Below are positions 7,775-16,749 of a stretch of DNA of 64,000 nt, in pieces (the first letter of the stretch is position 1; each line of letters starts with the position of its first letter). The notes beneath the pieces are model-generated. The model did not search any database. It was not told the DNA's origin and saw only the letters and a list, made by a program, of their open reading frames with translations. The stretch is taken from positions 1,559,469-1,623,468 of the forward strand of contig NZ_CP052135.1 in NCBI RefSeq assembly GCF_012955605.1. The letters run 5' to 3'. The DNA is from Bacillus fonticola (GTDB taxonomy: Bacteria > Bacillota > Bacilli > Bacillales > JC228). The position numbers were made by a program, and so were the translations under genes.

Positions 7775-9670
7775 CTAGAGATTCACTTCTTCCTTCCACG
7801 TTCGTTCTCCATCTTTCCTCGCAGTGTACCCTAAGCTGTCCAATTTCTCCAAAAACGGAACAAGATATTTACGCGAGATCTGCAAGACGCTCTTCGCATC
7901 TTGTAACGTAAACGTAGGTCCCGTTTGCTCTTGAAGCAACTGAATACTCTTTGTCACCACGTCATGATGAACGACTACATCGTCAGCTAGAAAAAGCAGT
8001 TCTCTCTCTTGTAAAAATGATTGTAGTTCGAGTTGAAGCGCGGCTGGGATCGACTGTGTCGCAAGATGTTGTGACCACGGTGACGTATTCCACCCCTCGC
8101 TTTTAATGGCTTGAACGACATGGGCAACGCGTTTTTCCCATTGCTTCGGTACATGCGGAATAAACGTTTGTAAAGAGACAATCGCTCCTTCTTTTCGTAA
8201 CTTATCTTCCTGTTGCAAAGAGATAGTGATCGCCTTGGCAAGCTCAACATTGAACTGGCGCGTGGTAGTTTGAATGAATTCCGCATAGTCAGCCCCTTGT
8301 AGAAGCGGGTGGGCTTCATGAAAATGAAGAAGCCAGTCCAATACAAACTCCCTTGCCCTTCGAACAGTGAGGTCACTTGCATAAAGATCGTTACCTAAAG
8401 ATACAAGAACACCATCCGTAACCGCGACCTCCCACTCTTTCTCTGTTACACCAGTTGCCTCAACGAGCTCTTTTTTAGAAAATGTGTGCCTATGTTCAGC
8501 CTGCTCAAGCAAGCGTTCGTTCGGCGTCCCTTTTGCCTTTGTTTTTAGCATCGACACAGTTTCGTCGCCGAAGCGGTACCGACCTCCGTAAGGGTCTATA
8601 ACAAATCCCCCGCCAATCGTTTCAACTGGGGAAGGTCTTCGAATGATAAATCGATCGTTCCTTTTGGCAACAACAGCCCCATCTAATCGCAATTGCGCAT
8701 AACAAATACCTGCATCTTGACCTTCTTCCCATCCATTTCGATCAAAAAACACGAGGGTTCCTCTCTGCTCATGGGTTCCAATATGTAAAGTAACAGGCAT
8801 TCGTTGCTTCACAGGGTGCTGTAAATTGGGTAGCAAGGTCAATTCTACATCTAAGATTGTGCTCGTATCTAAATCTTCCTCTACTAATACGTGTCCTCTG
8901 GATGTAGCTTCTTTCGTTACATTTGGTACATTTACAGCCGCTCGTTGGCCAGCAAATACTCTTTCCACACTCTTTCCATGAACTTGTAATTGGCGCACCT
9001 TCACTCGCTCATGTTGTGGTAAGAGAAACACGGTATCTTGAGGAGCTAGCGTCCCTTCCAAAATGGTTCCGCGGACAATCGTTCCTTGCCCCTTCATCGA
9101 GAAAGATTGGTCAATCGCCATCCGGAATGCTCCTACGGTTTGAGTACGTGCAGGAACGTCAGCAAGTAGCGCAAACATCGCTTCTCGGCAGGCATCCACA
9201 CCTTTTCCAGACAAACTATCCACGAACACACTAGGCGCATCAGCAAACGGGGTTCCTTGAAGCGCTTCTTGGACATCTTCCTTGGCAAGTTCTAGTAGTT
9301 CTTCTTCCACACGATCGCACTTAGTGAATACAATAAGCCCTTTGTCCACCCCAAGTAACGAGAGGATGTCGACGTGCTCTTTAGTTTGTGGCATGACGCC
9401 CTCATCAGCAGCTACAACTAAACAAATGGCATCCACACTTGCCACTCCAGCAATCATTTGTCGAATAAACCGTTCGTGTCCAGGTACATCGATTAGGGAA
9501 ACGTGCAAGTTCTCGTCTTCATATAAAAGAGCAAAGCCAGGCTCGATAGAAATTTTCCGTTCCTTCTCTTCTTTAAGCCTATCTGTATCAATATTGGTCA
9601 ACGCTCTCGTTAGCGTTGTCTTGCCGTGATCTATGTGACCCGCCATACCGATCGTATAATATGATTTCAA
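7775..9670 (-). CDS. selB: Selenocysteine-specific translation elongation factor
   Basis: SelB is the EF-Tu-like GTPase that delivers Sec-tRNA(Sec) to UGA codons by binding the SECIS hairpin. The 631 residues show G1 AGHIDHGKT (10-18), G3 DVPGHE and G4 TKCD, then beta-barrel domains and a C-terminal half of winged-helix repeats for RNA binding, the usual layout. The start is TTG at 9670, with GAAGGAAG upstream and only 6 bp after the coaW stop, so the two are probably co-transcribed. The SECIS target just downstream indicates a working pair. Confidence 0.96.
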   Translation of the reverse strand: MKSYYTIGMAGHIDHGKTTLTRALTNIDTDRLKEEKERKISIEPGFALLYEDENLHVSLIDVPGHERFIRQMIAGVASVDAICLVVAADEGVMPQTKEHVDILSLLGVDKGLIVFTKCDRVEEELLELAKEDVQEALQGTPFADAPSVFVDSLSGKGVDACREAMFALLADVPARTQTVGAFRMAIDQSFSMKGQGTIVRGTILEGTLAPQDTVFLLPQHERVKVRQLQVHGKSVERVFAGQRAAVNVPNVTKEATSRGHVLVEEDLDTSTILDVELTLLPNLQHPVKQRMPVTLHIGTHEQRGTLVFFDRNGWEEGQDAGICYAQLRLDGAVVAKRNDRFIIRRPSPVETIGGGFVIDPYGGRYRFGDETVSMLKTKAKGTPNERLLEQAEHRHTFSKKELVEATGVTEKEWEVAVTDGVLVSLGNDLYASDLTVRRAREFVLDWLLHFHEAHPLLQGADYAEFIQTTTRQFNVELAKAITISLQQEDKLRKEGAIVSLQTFIPHVPKQWEKRVAHVVQAIKSEGWNTSPWSQHLATQSIPAALQLELQSFLQERELLFLADDVVVHHDVVTKSIQLLQEQTGPTFTLQDAKSVLQISRKYLVPFLEKLDSLGYTARKDGERTWKEEVNL

Positions 9671-9676
9671 AATCCT

Positions 9677-10480
9677 TCACTTCCTTCTCATCTCCGCCAG
9701 TGCCAATTCCCTTGCTCCCTTAGCCCCTAAAAACATCCCTTGCTCAACTTGTTGGAAAGACAAACCAGTCATCTCTTCAAACGATTTTATTCTCTCTACA
9801 AGGGGAGCTATGTAAGAGAAAGCGCCTCCAGATAAATACACTCGTTTGGTCGGAATTTTCTCAGCTAATTGCTGTGACAAGAGGACGAATACCTCTGCCA
9901 CAGATTGCACAGTACTGGCCAGCATATCGGAGGGGCGACTACTTTCAGATGCCTTGGCGAATTGGCTTGCCGTAAGATCTCCCATAACAGGAGAACTTTC
10001 TGTATAAATATCTTTCACAAGGAGATCAACTTGCAGTCGGTCTCCATCTTGAATTTTAGTGTAGAGATCCTTCTCGTCAAAGGAGTTACCATACAAAAAC
10101 CGTGCCAAGCCAAGTATCATCCCCCCACCCATCGCACTGCCGAGCACGCGTTCACCTTTTTCTTTCTCACGGAATACGAAAAAAGAAGAGCCAGTTCCAC
10201 TATGAAGAAGTAATGCGGCTTCCTCACGATTCTGTGCACGGAACCCCGCTTCAATGGCGTCGAATTCAGAAAAGATACGTATTTGCGCAGGCGGCAACTT
10301 ATCAAAAAGTGAATGAGCACCCCCTCCAGTGAGAGCAATGCGGGACTGCGGATAAGCACTATGTAACCATTGAAGAAGCGAGTGTGACTTCTCTGCAGGA
10401 TAAGACTTTAAACGAAGCTGATTCCCCTCTTCATAGGCAATCTTTACATTAGAAGCGCCACAATCCATCCCAATCCACAT
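9677..10480 (-). CDS. coaW: Type II pantothenate kinase
   Basis: This enzyme phosphorylates pantothenate in the first step of CoA synthesis. The 267 residues equal the length of Staphylococcus aureus CoaW. The order of motifs agrees: MDCGASNVKIAY (phosphate loop), TGGGAH, EFDAIEAGF, HSGTGSSFF, GGGMILGLA, VKDIYTESSPVMGDLTAS and YLSGGAF. The start at 10480 has AAGGGGTG 6 nt upstream; an in-frame upstream extension to 10585 would overlap sbcC and has no comparable ribosome site. It lies between sbcC and selB in one minus-strand run. Other BadF-type sugar kinases are a less likely reading. Confidence 0.88.
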   Translation of the reverse strand: MWIGMDCGASNVKIAYEEGNQLRLKSYPAEKSHSLLQWLHSAYPQSRIALTGGGAHSLFDKLPPAQIRIFSEFDAIEAGFRAQNREEAALLLHSGTGSSFFVFREKEKGERVLGSAMGGGMILGLARFLYGNSFDEKDLYTKIQDGDRLQVDLLVKDIYTESSPVMGDLTASQFAKASESSRPSDMLASTVQSVAEVFVLLSQQLAEKIPTKRVYLSGGAFSYIAPLVERIKSFEEMTGLSFQQVEQGMFLGAKGARELALAEMRRK

Positions 10481-10556
10481 GAAATTCACCCCTTCTTCCA
10501 TATCTCGGACTTTTTCAGCTGAGTCGTATGCCGTTAAAAAGACGGTGCTAGTCCCA

Positions 10557-13500
10557 CTATCTTTGTTCAGCGAACTTTCTTTCAATCATTTGGTCTTTAT
10601 GAACGAAATCTACTGTACTTCCTTGTGGGGTGCTTGTCACTTCAAGTGTTAAATCAACACGATTTTTCAGCTCTGGGACGTGTGAAATAACGCCAACAAG
10701 GCGACCGCTTGCTTGCAAATCAAACAAAGTTTCCAATGCCTGATCTAACGATTCTGGGTCTAATGTACCGAATCCTTCATCGATAAACATCGTTTCTAGC
10801 GAGACCCCACCTGCGTACGATTGTACAACGTCAGATAAGCCAAGTGCCAACGCTAACGAAGCCTTAAAGCTTTCCCCACCAGACAAGGTCTTTACGTGAC
10901 GAGTTCGCCCTGTGTACTGGTCATCTACCAACAGTTCTAATCCGCTTTGGGCAGTGCCTTTCGCTCTGTCGCTATTCCTAAGTAACCGGTATCTACCATT
11001 CGTCATAAGTAGTAAGCGTTCGTTAGAAGCGTGCAGCACACCTTCAAACATTGCTGCAAGTACGTATCGTTCAAAGCTAATTTTCTTCGCATTTTGTCCT
11101 CGTGCCATATCCGCTAAGTGACCAATTCTTCGATACTGTTGCTCCCATTTTGTCACTTCTGCTTCAATGCGCTCAAGCTCTTTTGCGTGCTTTGCATTTT
11201 CTTGAAGAAGGAAGCGATACTGTGTCAGTTGTTTTTCGATTTGTTTCCATTCTGTTCTACACTTTTCGACCGATTCACTAGCTACAGCGACTTCTGGTGC
11301 GTCATCTTTTGAAATTTCGTCGTTCAGAGCTGCTACTCGTTGTTGCCAATGTGTCACATTTTCTTCATATTCTTTTATAACATGTTCTAGTTCAGGTATG
11401 CGATGCACGAGTTTTTTTGCTGCCAAGTACGCTTCGTCTGAAGAGAATCCGGCAGTGTTTCTTTTGTCCTTCCAAGCCAGATCTTCTGTAACAAACTCTT
11501 GCTCAGCTTCCTCAGCCCACTTTCGTTGTGCATCTACTTGAGTAGCTATCTTTTCTAAAGAGGCCTTTTCTTTTTCAAAATGCTCAGTTGCTTGTTTATA
11601 TGCTTCAAAAAGTGATTTTTCCTCGGCTAGGCATGACTTATACTGCTTCTCCCATCCTGCTAACGTGTTCACACCGTCTGGAAGCTGCTGCTTAAGCTGC
11701 ATATGAACTGCCTCAGTGACAGACAACTCTTTTTCACATGACTCTAACCTGATTCGTTCTGCTTCGATGCTCGCTTCATTCTTGTCGTACTCTTCTTGAA
11801 CAAATTGTAAGTTGTTCAAATTGATTTGTAAGGTTTCGATGGTTTGTTCGTCATTAGCTAGTTTCTTTCTCGCGGATTTGACTATTTTTCGAAGCCGGCG
11901 TAATTCCGTTTGCAATTCCTCTTCCACTACGTCAATTTCCATATCCATTCGTGCCTTTTCAAAGTGAGCTAAGTCAGTCTGTAAAATAGTTACCTCTCGC
12001 TCAGCCTCTTTGATTTCTTGTAGTACGGCTGTATGCTCTGCTTGAAGCAATTCTATTTCCTCTGACTGACTAGTTGTTTCTGCCGAGTGCACGGGGGCTG
12101 GGTGATGCAAGGAACCACAGACTGGACATGGCTTCCCGTCTTCCAATTGTATTCGTAGCTCGTACGCAGCTTCTTCTTGTTTTTCTTTAAGGAGCTGTTG
12201 CATTTTTCGACTACATTCTTTTTCGTGCTGTTGCAGTGATTGCAACTCTGTTGTAGCTATTTTTAACTTACGATCTGTTTCCTTTTGGCTTCTTTCAGCC
12301 TGGACCGCTTGTTCGTGAAGAGCTAAGCGTTCGCTTTGTTCGTGCAGGAATTCTTTGGAAGCAAATGTTTCTTCGCGTACGTGTTGCAATTGTTCTTGAA
12401 ATACCCGTTTATTATCTATTTGTTGTTTAAGGTTAGAAATTTTTTCTGTGCTCAAGGCATATTGCTTGGCCACTTGCTCCTGCTCACTTTGCATACGTTG
12501 AAGGTTACTAGTGTGCTCTTGGTACTTTTCAACAGTAGTTTTCAAGTCTTCTAGTCTGTGCCTCTTTTGACGAGACGCTTCACGCACATGTTCGTTGGCC
12601 TGTTCTTGTTGAAATATTTTTTGAGCGGTAGAGTAAGAGGCTTCTACCTTCTCTTTTTTAGTTTGCAGCAGTTCTTTTTCTTGCTTTCGCTTCTCTGCAG
12701 TGGATTTAGCCTTTTGCCAACTCTCTTCATAAGGCAAAAGCTGCTGAGATCGTCCCGCCATCTGGAGAAACTGCTTTCGTTCTGCTTGTTCTTCCTTTTT
12801 ATTTTGAAGTAATAGAAGGCGGTCGGATGCTTCTTGATATGCTTTCTTTTGCGTCTCGTGGTGCTTGGCACGCTGCAAAAGTTCTAATGATTGTTCAAGA
12901 GCTTTTCCTGCAGCGATTCCTGCTTCTTCTTTATCTGCAACTAACTGCTTTGTTTCTTCTAACCAACCTTCGTAAATTGATGTCCAGTTTTCCTGTTGGC
13001 CTTCCGCAAACCACTTAGCAAAACGATCTCCTTCGTTATACTGAAAGTGACCGAGAGCCCTTGTTTTTTTCTCTTCTGCGTTGCGTAGTTCTTCTTTTAC
13101 TTGAGAAGACTGGCGAAATAACTCTTCTGAGAAATTTTTATATAGTTCTGTAGAAAACAATTTCTCTAGTATCGCTTCTTTTTCACGACTATCTGAAACG
13201 AGTAGCTTTTTAAATTCACCTTGTGGTAAGCAAAGAAGCTGCCTGAATTGATGTAACTGTAAACCGACCAGTTCACGAATTAATTCATCTACGTCTTTTA
13301 CCATACTTCCAAGCAATGTTTCACGTCCCTCAACCAGTTCATAAAGGGTTGCCTTTGCCGGTTTTGTCGTGAAGCCATCACCTGTTTTCTTCGGAAGCTC
13401 TTGTTGGGGGGAACGAACAACTTTATATATTCGTTGACGCAATTGAAACGTAAAGGTCACTTCGGTAGGAAGTTCAATAGGTGCGTAATGGCTTCGTAAT

Positions 13501-13694
13501 TCCATTCCAGAACGGTCGTCACTCGTTGCTTTTCCATAAAGCGCGAAACACATGGCATCAAAAATGGACGTTTTTCCTGCACCCGTTTTCCCGCTAATGA
13601 CAAAAAATAAGCGATCCTTCAATTCTAAAAAGTCAACCGTTTGCTTGTTGCGATATGGGCCGAATGCTTGCATCGTTAATAAAAGGGGTCTCAT
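10557..13694 (-). CDS. sbcC: Exonuclease SbcC (Rad50-like)
   Basis: SbcC is the ATPase and coiled-coil subunit of the SbcCD nuclease, which opens hairpins and processes DNA ends. The 1045 residues start with a Walker A (SGKTGAGKTSIFDAM). Long Glu/Gln/Lys-rich coiled-coil arms flank the zinc hook CPVCGSLHHP (about residue 520). The signature LSGGESFKASLALALGLSD and Walker B TMFIDEGFGTLD close the second ATPase half. It overlaps sbcD by 4 bp (ATGA), with GGAGGTGAG before its ATG. It is complete. Confidence 0.96.
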   Translation of the reverse strand: MRPLLLTMQAFGPYRNKQTVDFLELKDRLFFVISGKTGAGKTSIFDAMCFALYGKATSDDRSGMELRSHYAPIELPTEVTFTFQLRQRIYKVVRSPQQELPKKTGDGFTTKPAKATLYELVEGRETLLGSMVKDVDELIRELVGLQLHQFRQLLCLPQGEFKKLLVSDSREKEAILEKLFSTELYKNFSEELFRQSSQVKEELRNAEEKKTRALGHFQYNEGDRFAKWFAEGQQENWTSIYEGWLEETKQLVADKEEAGIAAGKALEQSLELLQRAKHHETQKKAYQEASDRLLLLQNKKEEQAERKQFLQMAGRSQQLLPYEESWQKAKSTAEKRKQEKELLQTKKEKVEASYSTAQKIFQQEQANEHVREASRQKRHRLEDLKTTVEKYQEHTSNLQRMQSEQEQVAKQYALSTEKISNLKQQIDNKRVFQEQLQHVREETFASKEFLHEQSERLALHEQAVQAERSQKETDRKLKIATTELQSLQQHEKECSRKMQQLLKEKQEEAAYELRIQLEDGKPCPVCGSLHHPAPVHSAETTSQSEEIELLQAEHTAVLQEIKEAEREVTILQTDLAHFEKARMDMEIDVVEEELQTELRRLRKIVKSARKKLANDEQTIETLQINLNNLQFVQEEYDKNEASIEAERIRLESCEKELSVTEAVHMQLKQQLPDGVNTLAGWEKQYKSCLAEEKSLFEAYKQATEHFEKEKASLEKIATQVDAQRKWAEEAEQEFVTEDLAWKDKRNTAGFSSDEAYLAAKKLVHRIPELEHVIKEYEENVTHWQQRVAALNDEISKDDAPEVAVASESVEKCRTEWKQIEKQLTQYRFLLQENAKHAKELERIEAEVTKWEQQYRRIGHLADMARGQNAKKISFERYVLAAMFEGVLHASNERLLLMTNGRYRLLRNSDRAKGTAQSGLELLVDDQYTGRTRHVKTLSGGESFKASLALALGLSDVVQSYAGGVSLETMFIDEGFGTLDPESLDQALETLFDLQASGRLVGVISHVPELKNRVDLTLEVTSTPQGSTVDFVHKDQMIERKFAEQR

Positions 13695-14827
13695 TCGAGC
13701 TCACCTCCTGCTAAAATACGCTCAAACGTTTGTTTCACCAGTGACTCATCCTCTTTCTCATACTCGTCCTGAGACACCTCTTCGTAAAATTGCTGAAACA
13801 AGTCTACTGGTGACTTTGTTGCTTGATCGTATGCTGATAGGTGTACACTTCCTCCAGTTTGTTGAAGTGAAACCCGTTCCATTTGCAGTACATTTGGGTA
13901 GACGACCCGAATTTTTTGCATAGGATCAAGCAAAGCTCCTTTATCTGTCAGTTCAATCTTTAGAAAATCATCTGTAGGTTCGCTTTGGCCTGCTTGTAAA
14001 AGCTCGTCTAAACTCCCACGCAAAATACGTACATCCCGCTCCGGATGCAAAGGGCGAAATGAACGTTGCACATGTCCATCCTCTTCAATATCGATTAGCC
14101 ACACACCTTTTGGCTGCTGTGCTTCTTGAAAAGAATATTTTAATAGACTACCAGAATAACCAATTCGCTCCGCACTAATCGCATACGGATGGTGTAGGTG
14201 TCCAAGCGCAGTATATGTAAATGGGGCAAATAAATCACTTCCTACATATTCAGCGCCGCCTAGAGCAAGCATTCGTTCTGATTCAGATGGTGTACCACCA
14301 CGTATGAAGGCGTGTCCAACAAAGACGTGATGCTTGGCCTCATTCCAATAGTTCTTACGTATTTCCTCTATAATTTGTTCCATAGCTCCATGATGATCTA
14401 AAGGCTCTTCAGTTGAAAAAGCTTGGCGGACGACAGAAGGTTCCATGTAGGGGACGAGGTGAAAGGCCGTATTGTTTAGTATGACTGGCTGTGAAGGGAG
14501 TCCCGTTCCATTTAGATAAAGATGTTGGCTCCGGTACCAAGCTTCACCAAAAGATACTCGTTCGCGGCTATCATGGTTTCCTGTTATAGCCAGTAAGGGA
14601 ATACCGCGCTCTAAATTAATCGCTTGGAACGTTTCATGAAGAAGATCGACAGCTTCCAGCGGCGGAATGGCTCGGTCGTACAAATCACCGGCAACGACGA
14701 CAGCATCTGGTTGTTCGCAATCTATAATGTGTAGTAGCTGCTGCAATGCCATTTTTTGTTCCGCGATCATTGGGTAACCGTGTACGACCTTGCCAAGATG
14801 CCAGTCGGCTGTATGTAAAAATTTCAT
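13691..14827 (-). CDS. sbcD: Exonuclease SbcD (Mre11-like)
   Basis: SbcD is the metallo-phosphoesterase nuclease subunit partnering SbcC. The 378 residues show the metal-binding motifs in order: HTADWHLGK, VVAGDLYDRAIPP, TGNHDS, VGHAFIRGG and LGHLHHP. The ATG at 14827 follows GGAGTGAGTG. It is the first gene of the run sbcD-sbcC-coaW-selB, and translational coupling to sbcC is likely from the 4-bp overlap. Confidence 0.95.
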   Translation of the reverse strand: MKFLHTADWHLGKVVHGYPMIAEQKMALQQLLHIIDCEQPDAVVVAGDLYDRAIPPLEAVDLLHETFQAINLERGIPLLAITGNHDSRERVSFGEAWYRSQHLYLNGTGLPSQPVILNNTAFHLVPYMEPSVVRQAFSTEEPLDHHGAMEQIIEEIRKNYWNEAKHHVFVGHAFIRGGTPSESERMLALGGAEYVGSDLFAPFTYTALGHLHHPYAISAERIGYSGSLLKYSFQEAQQPKGVWLIDIEEDGHVQRSFRPLHPERDVRILRGSLDELLQAGQSEPTDDFLKIELTDKGALLDPMQKIRVVYPNVLQMERVSLQQTGGSVHLSAYDQATKSPVDLFQQFYEEVSQDEYEKEDESLVKQTFERILAGGELE

Positions 14828-14901
14828 TTATCACTCACTCCTCGAACATTTGTTCTATTTTCAGTATATCCTATTTTATTTCATAAGTCTAGCTTCTCTA
14901 T

Positions 14902-14952
14902 AAAAAAATCCGAACCACGCTAGCATCCTTATTGTAGCATGGTTCGGATTTA
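14902..14952 (-). terminator. Terminator after the DUF1659-DUF2922-YvrJ operon
   Basis: AAATCCGAACCATGCTA pairs with TAGCGTGGTTCGGATTT across a short loop, with one G.T mismatch, and runs into TTTTTTTA on the minus strand. Confidence 0.85.
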
Positions 14953-14969
14953 GATTTGTGTTTGTTAAA

Positions 14970-15101
14970 CTACAATTGCCCTTTCATTTCCCTGATCGAG
15001 GCAATCACGACGTCTAGCTTTTTTTCCATACGATTAAGTAAATAAAAGCTAACAACGATGGGAAAGCCTACCTCTCCTACAAAAGGAACAAACGTTTCCA
15101 C
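14970..15101 (-). CDS. YvrJ family small membrane protein
   Basis: The 43-residue protein contains VGEVGFPIVVSFYLLNRMEK, which matches the YvrJ family: one membrane segment followed by a charged helix (EKKLDVVIASIREMK). The GTG start at 15101 has AAAGGAG 7 nt upstream; earlier in-frame ATG codons lack a ribosome site and would extend far beyond the family length. It is the third gene of a trio with DUF1659 and DUF2922 genes, a common Bacillus arrangement of unknown function. Confidence 0.8.
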   Translation of the reverse strand: METFVPFVGEVGFPIVVSFYLLNRMEKKLDVVIASIREMKGQL

Positions 15102-15199
15102 AAGCACTCTCCTTTCTGTTACACTGATTTTTTTGCTAGAAAAAGAGCCAGTGAGTGAACCACCCACCAGCCCTTTCTCCATTAGCCAACTGCTTGCTT

Positions 15200-15421
15200 T
15201 TACGACTGTAGTTCGTAATCTGTTACATTCCGTTCGATAAGACGCGCACCCCTCGCTTTAACGAAATAGCCTGCTGTGGAAAGGAATACATTTGCTTGAA
15301 TGAGCTGATCCATAGATGCTTGGACAACAGCCATATCAACCGGTTCTTTCGGATCAGCAATACTCACACGAGAAACCTTTCCTAAATTTGTATCAAACTG
15401 CAATTCTAACGTTTTTGCCAA
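15200..15421 (-). CDS. DUF2922 family protein
   Basis: This 73-residue protein begins (M)AKTLELQFDTNLGKVSRVSI and contains DPKEPVDMAVVQASMDQLI, the conserved core of DUF2922. The TTG at 15421 is chosen because GAGGAGG lies 8 nt upstream; a GTG at 15430 overlaps that site. It is the second gene of the trio with DUF1659 (36 bp upstream) and YvrJ. Function is unknown; the family is found widely in Bacillales. Confidence 0.82.
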   Translation of the reverse strand: MAKTLELQFDTNLGKVSRVSIADPKEPVDMAVVQASMDQLIQANVFLSTAGYFVKARGARLIERNVTDYELQS

Positions 15422-15456
15422 AAGTTCCACCTCCTCTCTCTTTCATTTTCGTTACG

Positions 15457-15678
15457 TTACGCGGATACGATGTCTGATGTGTCTGTGCGTTCCACGTCCA
15501 TGAGTGGATACACAGATAATGCAGCCAACGCTTGAGCAACCGTGTACAGTTCTTCTGGTGTTGCTGTCGGACGAATGGTCGTGAACGATTTTGTCTTGTA
15601 CTGTGGTTCGCCGTTTTCGTCTACGCCTTCTTCAAAGATCAGGGTTAGACGACTCGTCGCTAACACTTCTTCTACCAT
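15457..15678 (-). CDS. DUF1659 family protein
   Basis: A 73-residue protein starting MVEEVLATSRLTLIFEEGVD, with YKTKSFTTIRPTATPEELY, typical of DUF1659. The ATG at 15678 has GGAGGCG upstream; a further ATG at 15696 overlaps this ribosome site. It is the first gene of the DUF1659-DUF2922-YvrJ set. The role is unknown. Confidence 0.82.
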   Translation of the reverse strand: MVEEVLATSRLTLIFEEGVDENGEPQYKTKSFTTIRPTATPEELYTVAQALAALSVYPLMDVERTDTSDIVSA

Positions 15679-15717
15679 GTTATCGCCTCCTTTCATCCTC
15701 TATATAGAAAGTAAGAT

Positions 15718-15752
15718 GAAAAAAAGACACCCGAAATTTTTCAGGTGTCTTC
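15718..15752 (-). terminator. Terminator after treR
   Basis: AGACACC(TGAAAAATTTCG)GGTGTCT followed by a T-run on the minus strand. It lies 250 bp past the treR stop; I see no gene between. Confidence 0.75.
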
Positions 15753-16000
15753 CGGTATGCGTAACAACAGCTGCGCGCGTTCATAAATACTGAACAAATC
15801 GTTCGCTTGGGCGGCAAGTGATTCTATTGTATAGTTCGCAGGAGGATGCAGACCTCACACTAAAGAACACGCAGTTGCTACTCTTTATACAACTATTTCT
15901 TCGACTAAATTGCCCCAATCCAACAGCTCTACATTAGTGTATGAAAATAAAAGGGGAAGGTTGTCCGTCACCCGTCTATACGCTTGGAAAAAATTTCTTT

Positions 16001-16726
16001 CTAAGGCTTAATGATCCCATGTTGTCTTCTAGCAAAATCAACAAAGCGAAATTTATCGAGTCTATGACGAGATTCTGTGTATTGAAACAGCGTCGCATCC
16101 TCTAAATGAACAAAATTTTGCACAACAACTACATGGGTAAATCCCTTTAAGTCGAGCAGTTCCCGATCTTCATCTGTCGCCTCTTCCACGATGATGATTT
16201 TTTTTGCGAAGCTGATTGTCAAGTCCAATTCCTTTTCAAGGTACTGATAGATTGACGACTCGCAAATTTCTTTCGTTAACTTTGGCACGAGGCTTGAACG
16301 GAAGTAATCTTTATCCAAAATGATACACTCACCTTGAATTTGCCTGGTACGGCATACTTTCCATACGTCTTCACCTTTAGGTAGTTTGAGTTCTTTTTGA
16401 ATAGAAGGGGTAGGGGCTCCTAAACTTAGCTCAACCACTTTTGTACGAACATCTTCTCCGAGAGATTGTTGCAGCTCTTGAAAGCTGACTAAACCCGATA
16501 CCGGAAAATTAAAACGCTCAACATCGAGTACGACAGATCCCTTTCCCTTCACTTTTTGAATTTTCCCCGTTTGAGCAAGCTCTTGCAACGCTTTGCGGAT
16601 CGTTTCTCGTGAAGTCGAAAATTGTTCGGCTAAATCGTTTTCACTAGGCAAAATATCCCCTGACTTGTATCGACCTGAAGCGATGTGCTCAGATAAGGTC
16701 TGTGACACAAATTGGTACTTTTTCAA
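16001..16726 (-). CDS. treR: Trehalose operon repressor, GntR family
   Basis: TreR represses the tre operon and is released by trehalose-6-phosphate in B. subtilis. This 241-residue protein has an N-terminal GntR winged helix (LPSENDLAEQFSTSRETIRK, about 29-48) and a C-terminal UTRA/HutC effector domain. The TTG at 16726 is favoured by GGGAGGGGAGAGG just upstream. The gene follows treA by 23 bp and is third in treP-treA-treR, as in B. subtilis. Matching operators lie in front of treP. Confidence 0.92.
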   Translation of the reverse strand: MKKYQFVSQTLSEHIASGRYKSGDILPSENDLAEQFSTSRETIRKALQELAQTGKIQKVKGKGSVVLDVERFNFPVSGLVSFQELQQSLGEDVRTKVVELSLGAPTPSIQKELKLPKGEDVWKVCRTRQIQGECIILDKDYFRSSLVPKLTKEICESSIYQYLEKELDLTISFAKKIIIVEEATDEDRELLDLKGFTHVVVVQNFVHLEDATLFQYTESRHRLDKFRFVDFARRQHGIIKP

Positions 16727-16749
16727 GACCTCTCCCCTCCCTAACAAAA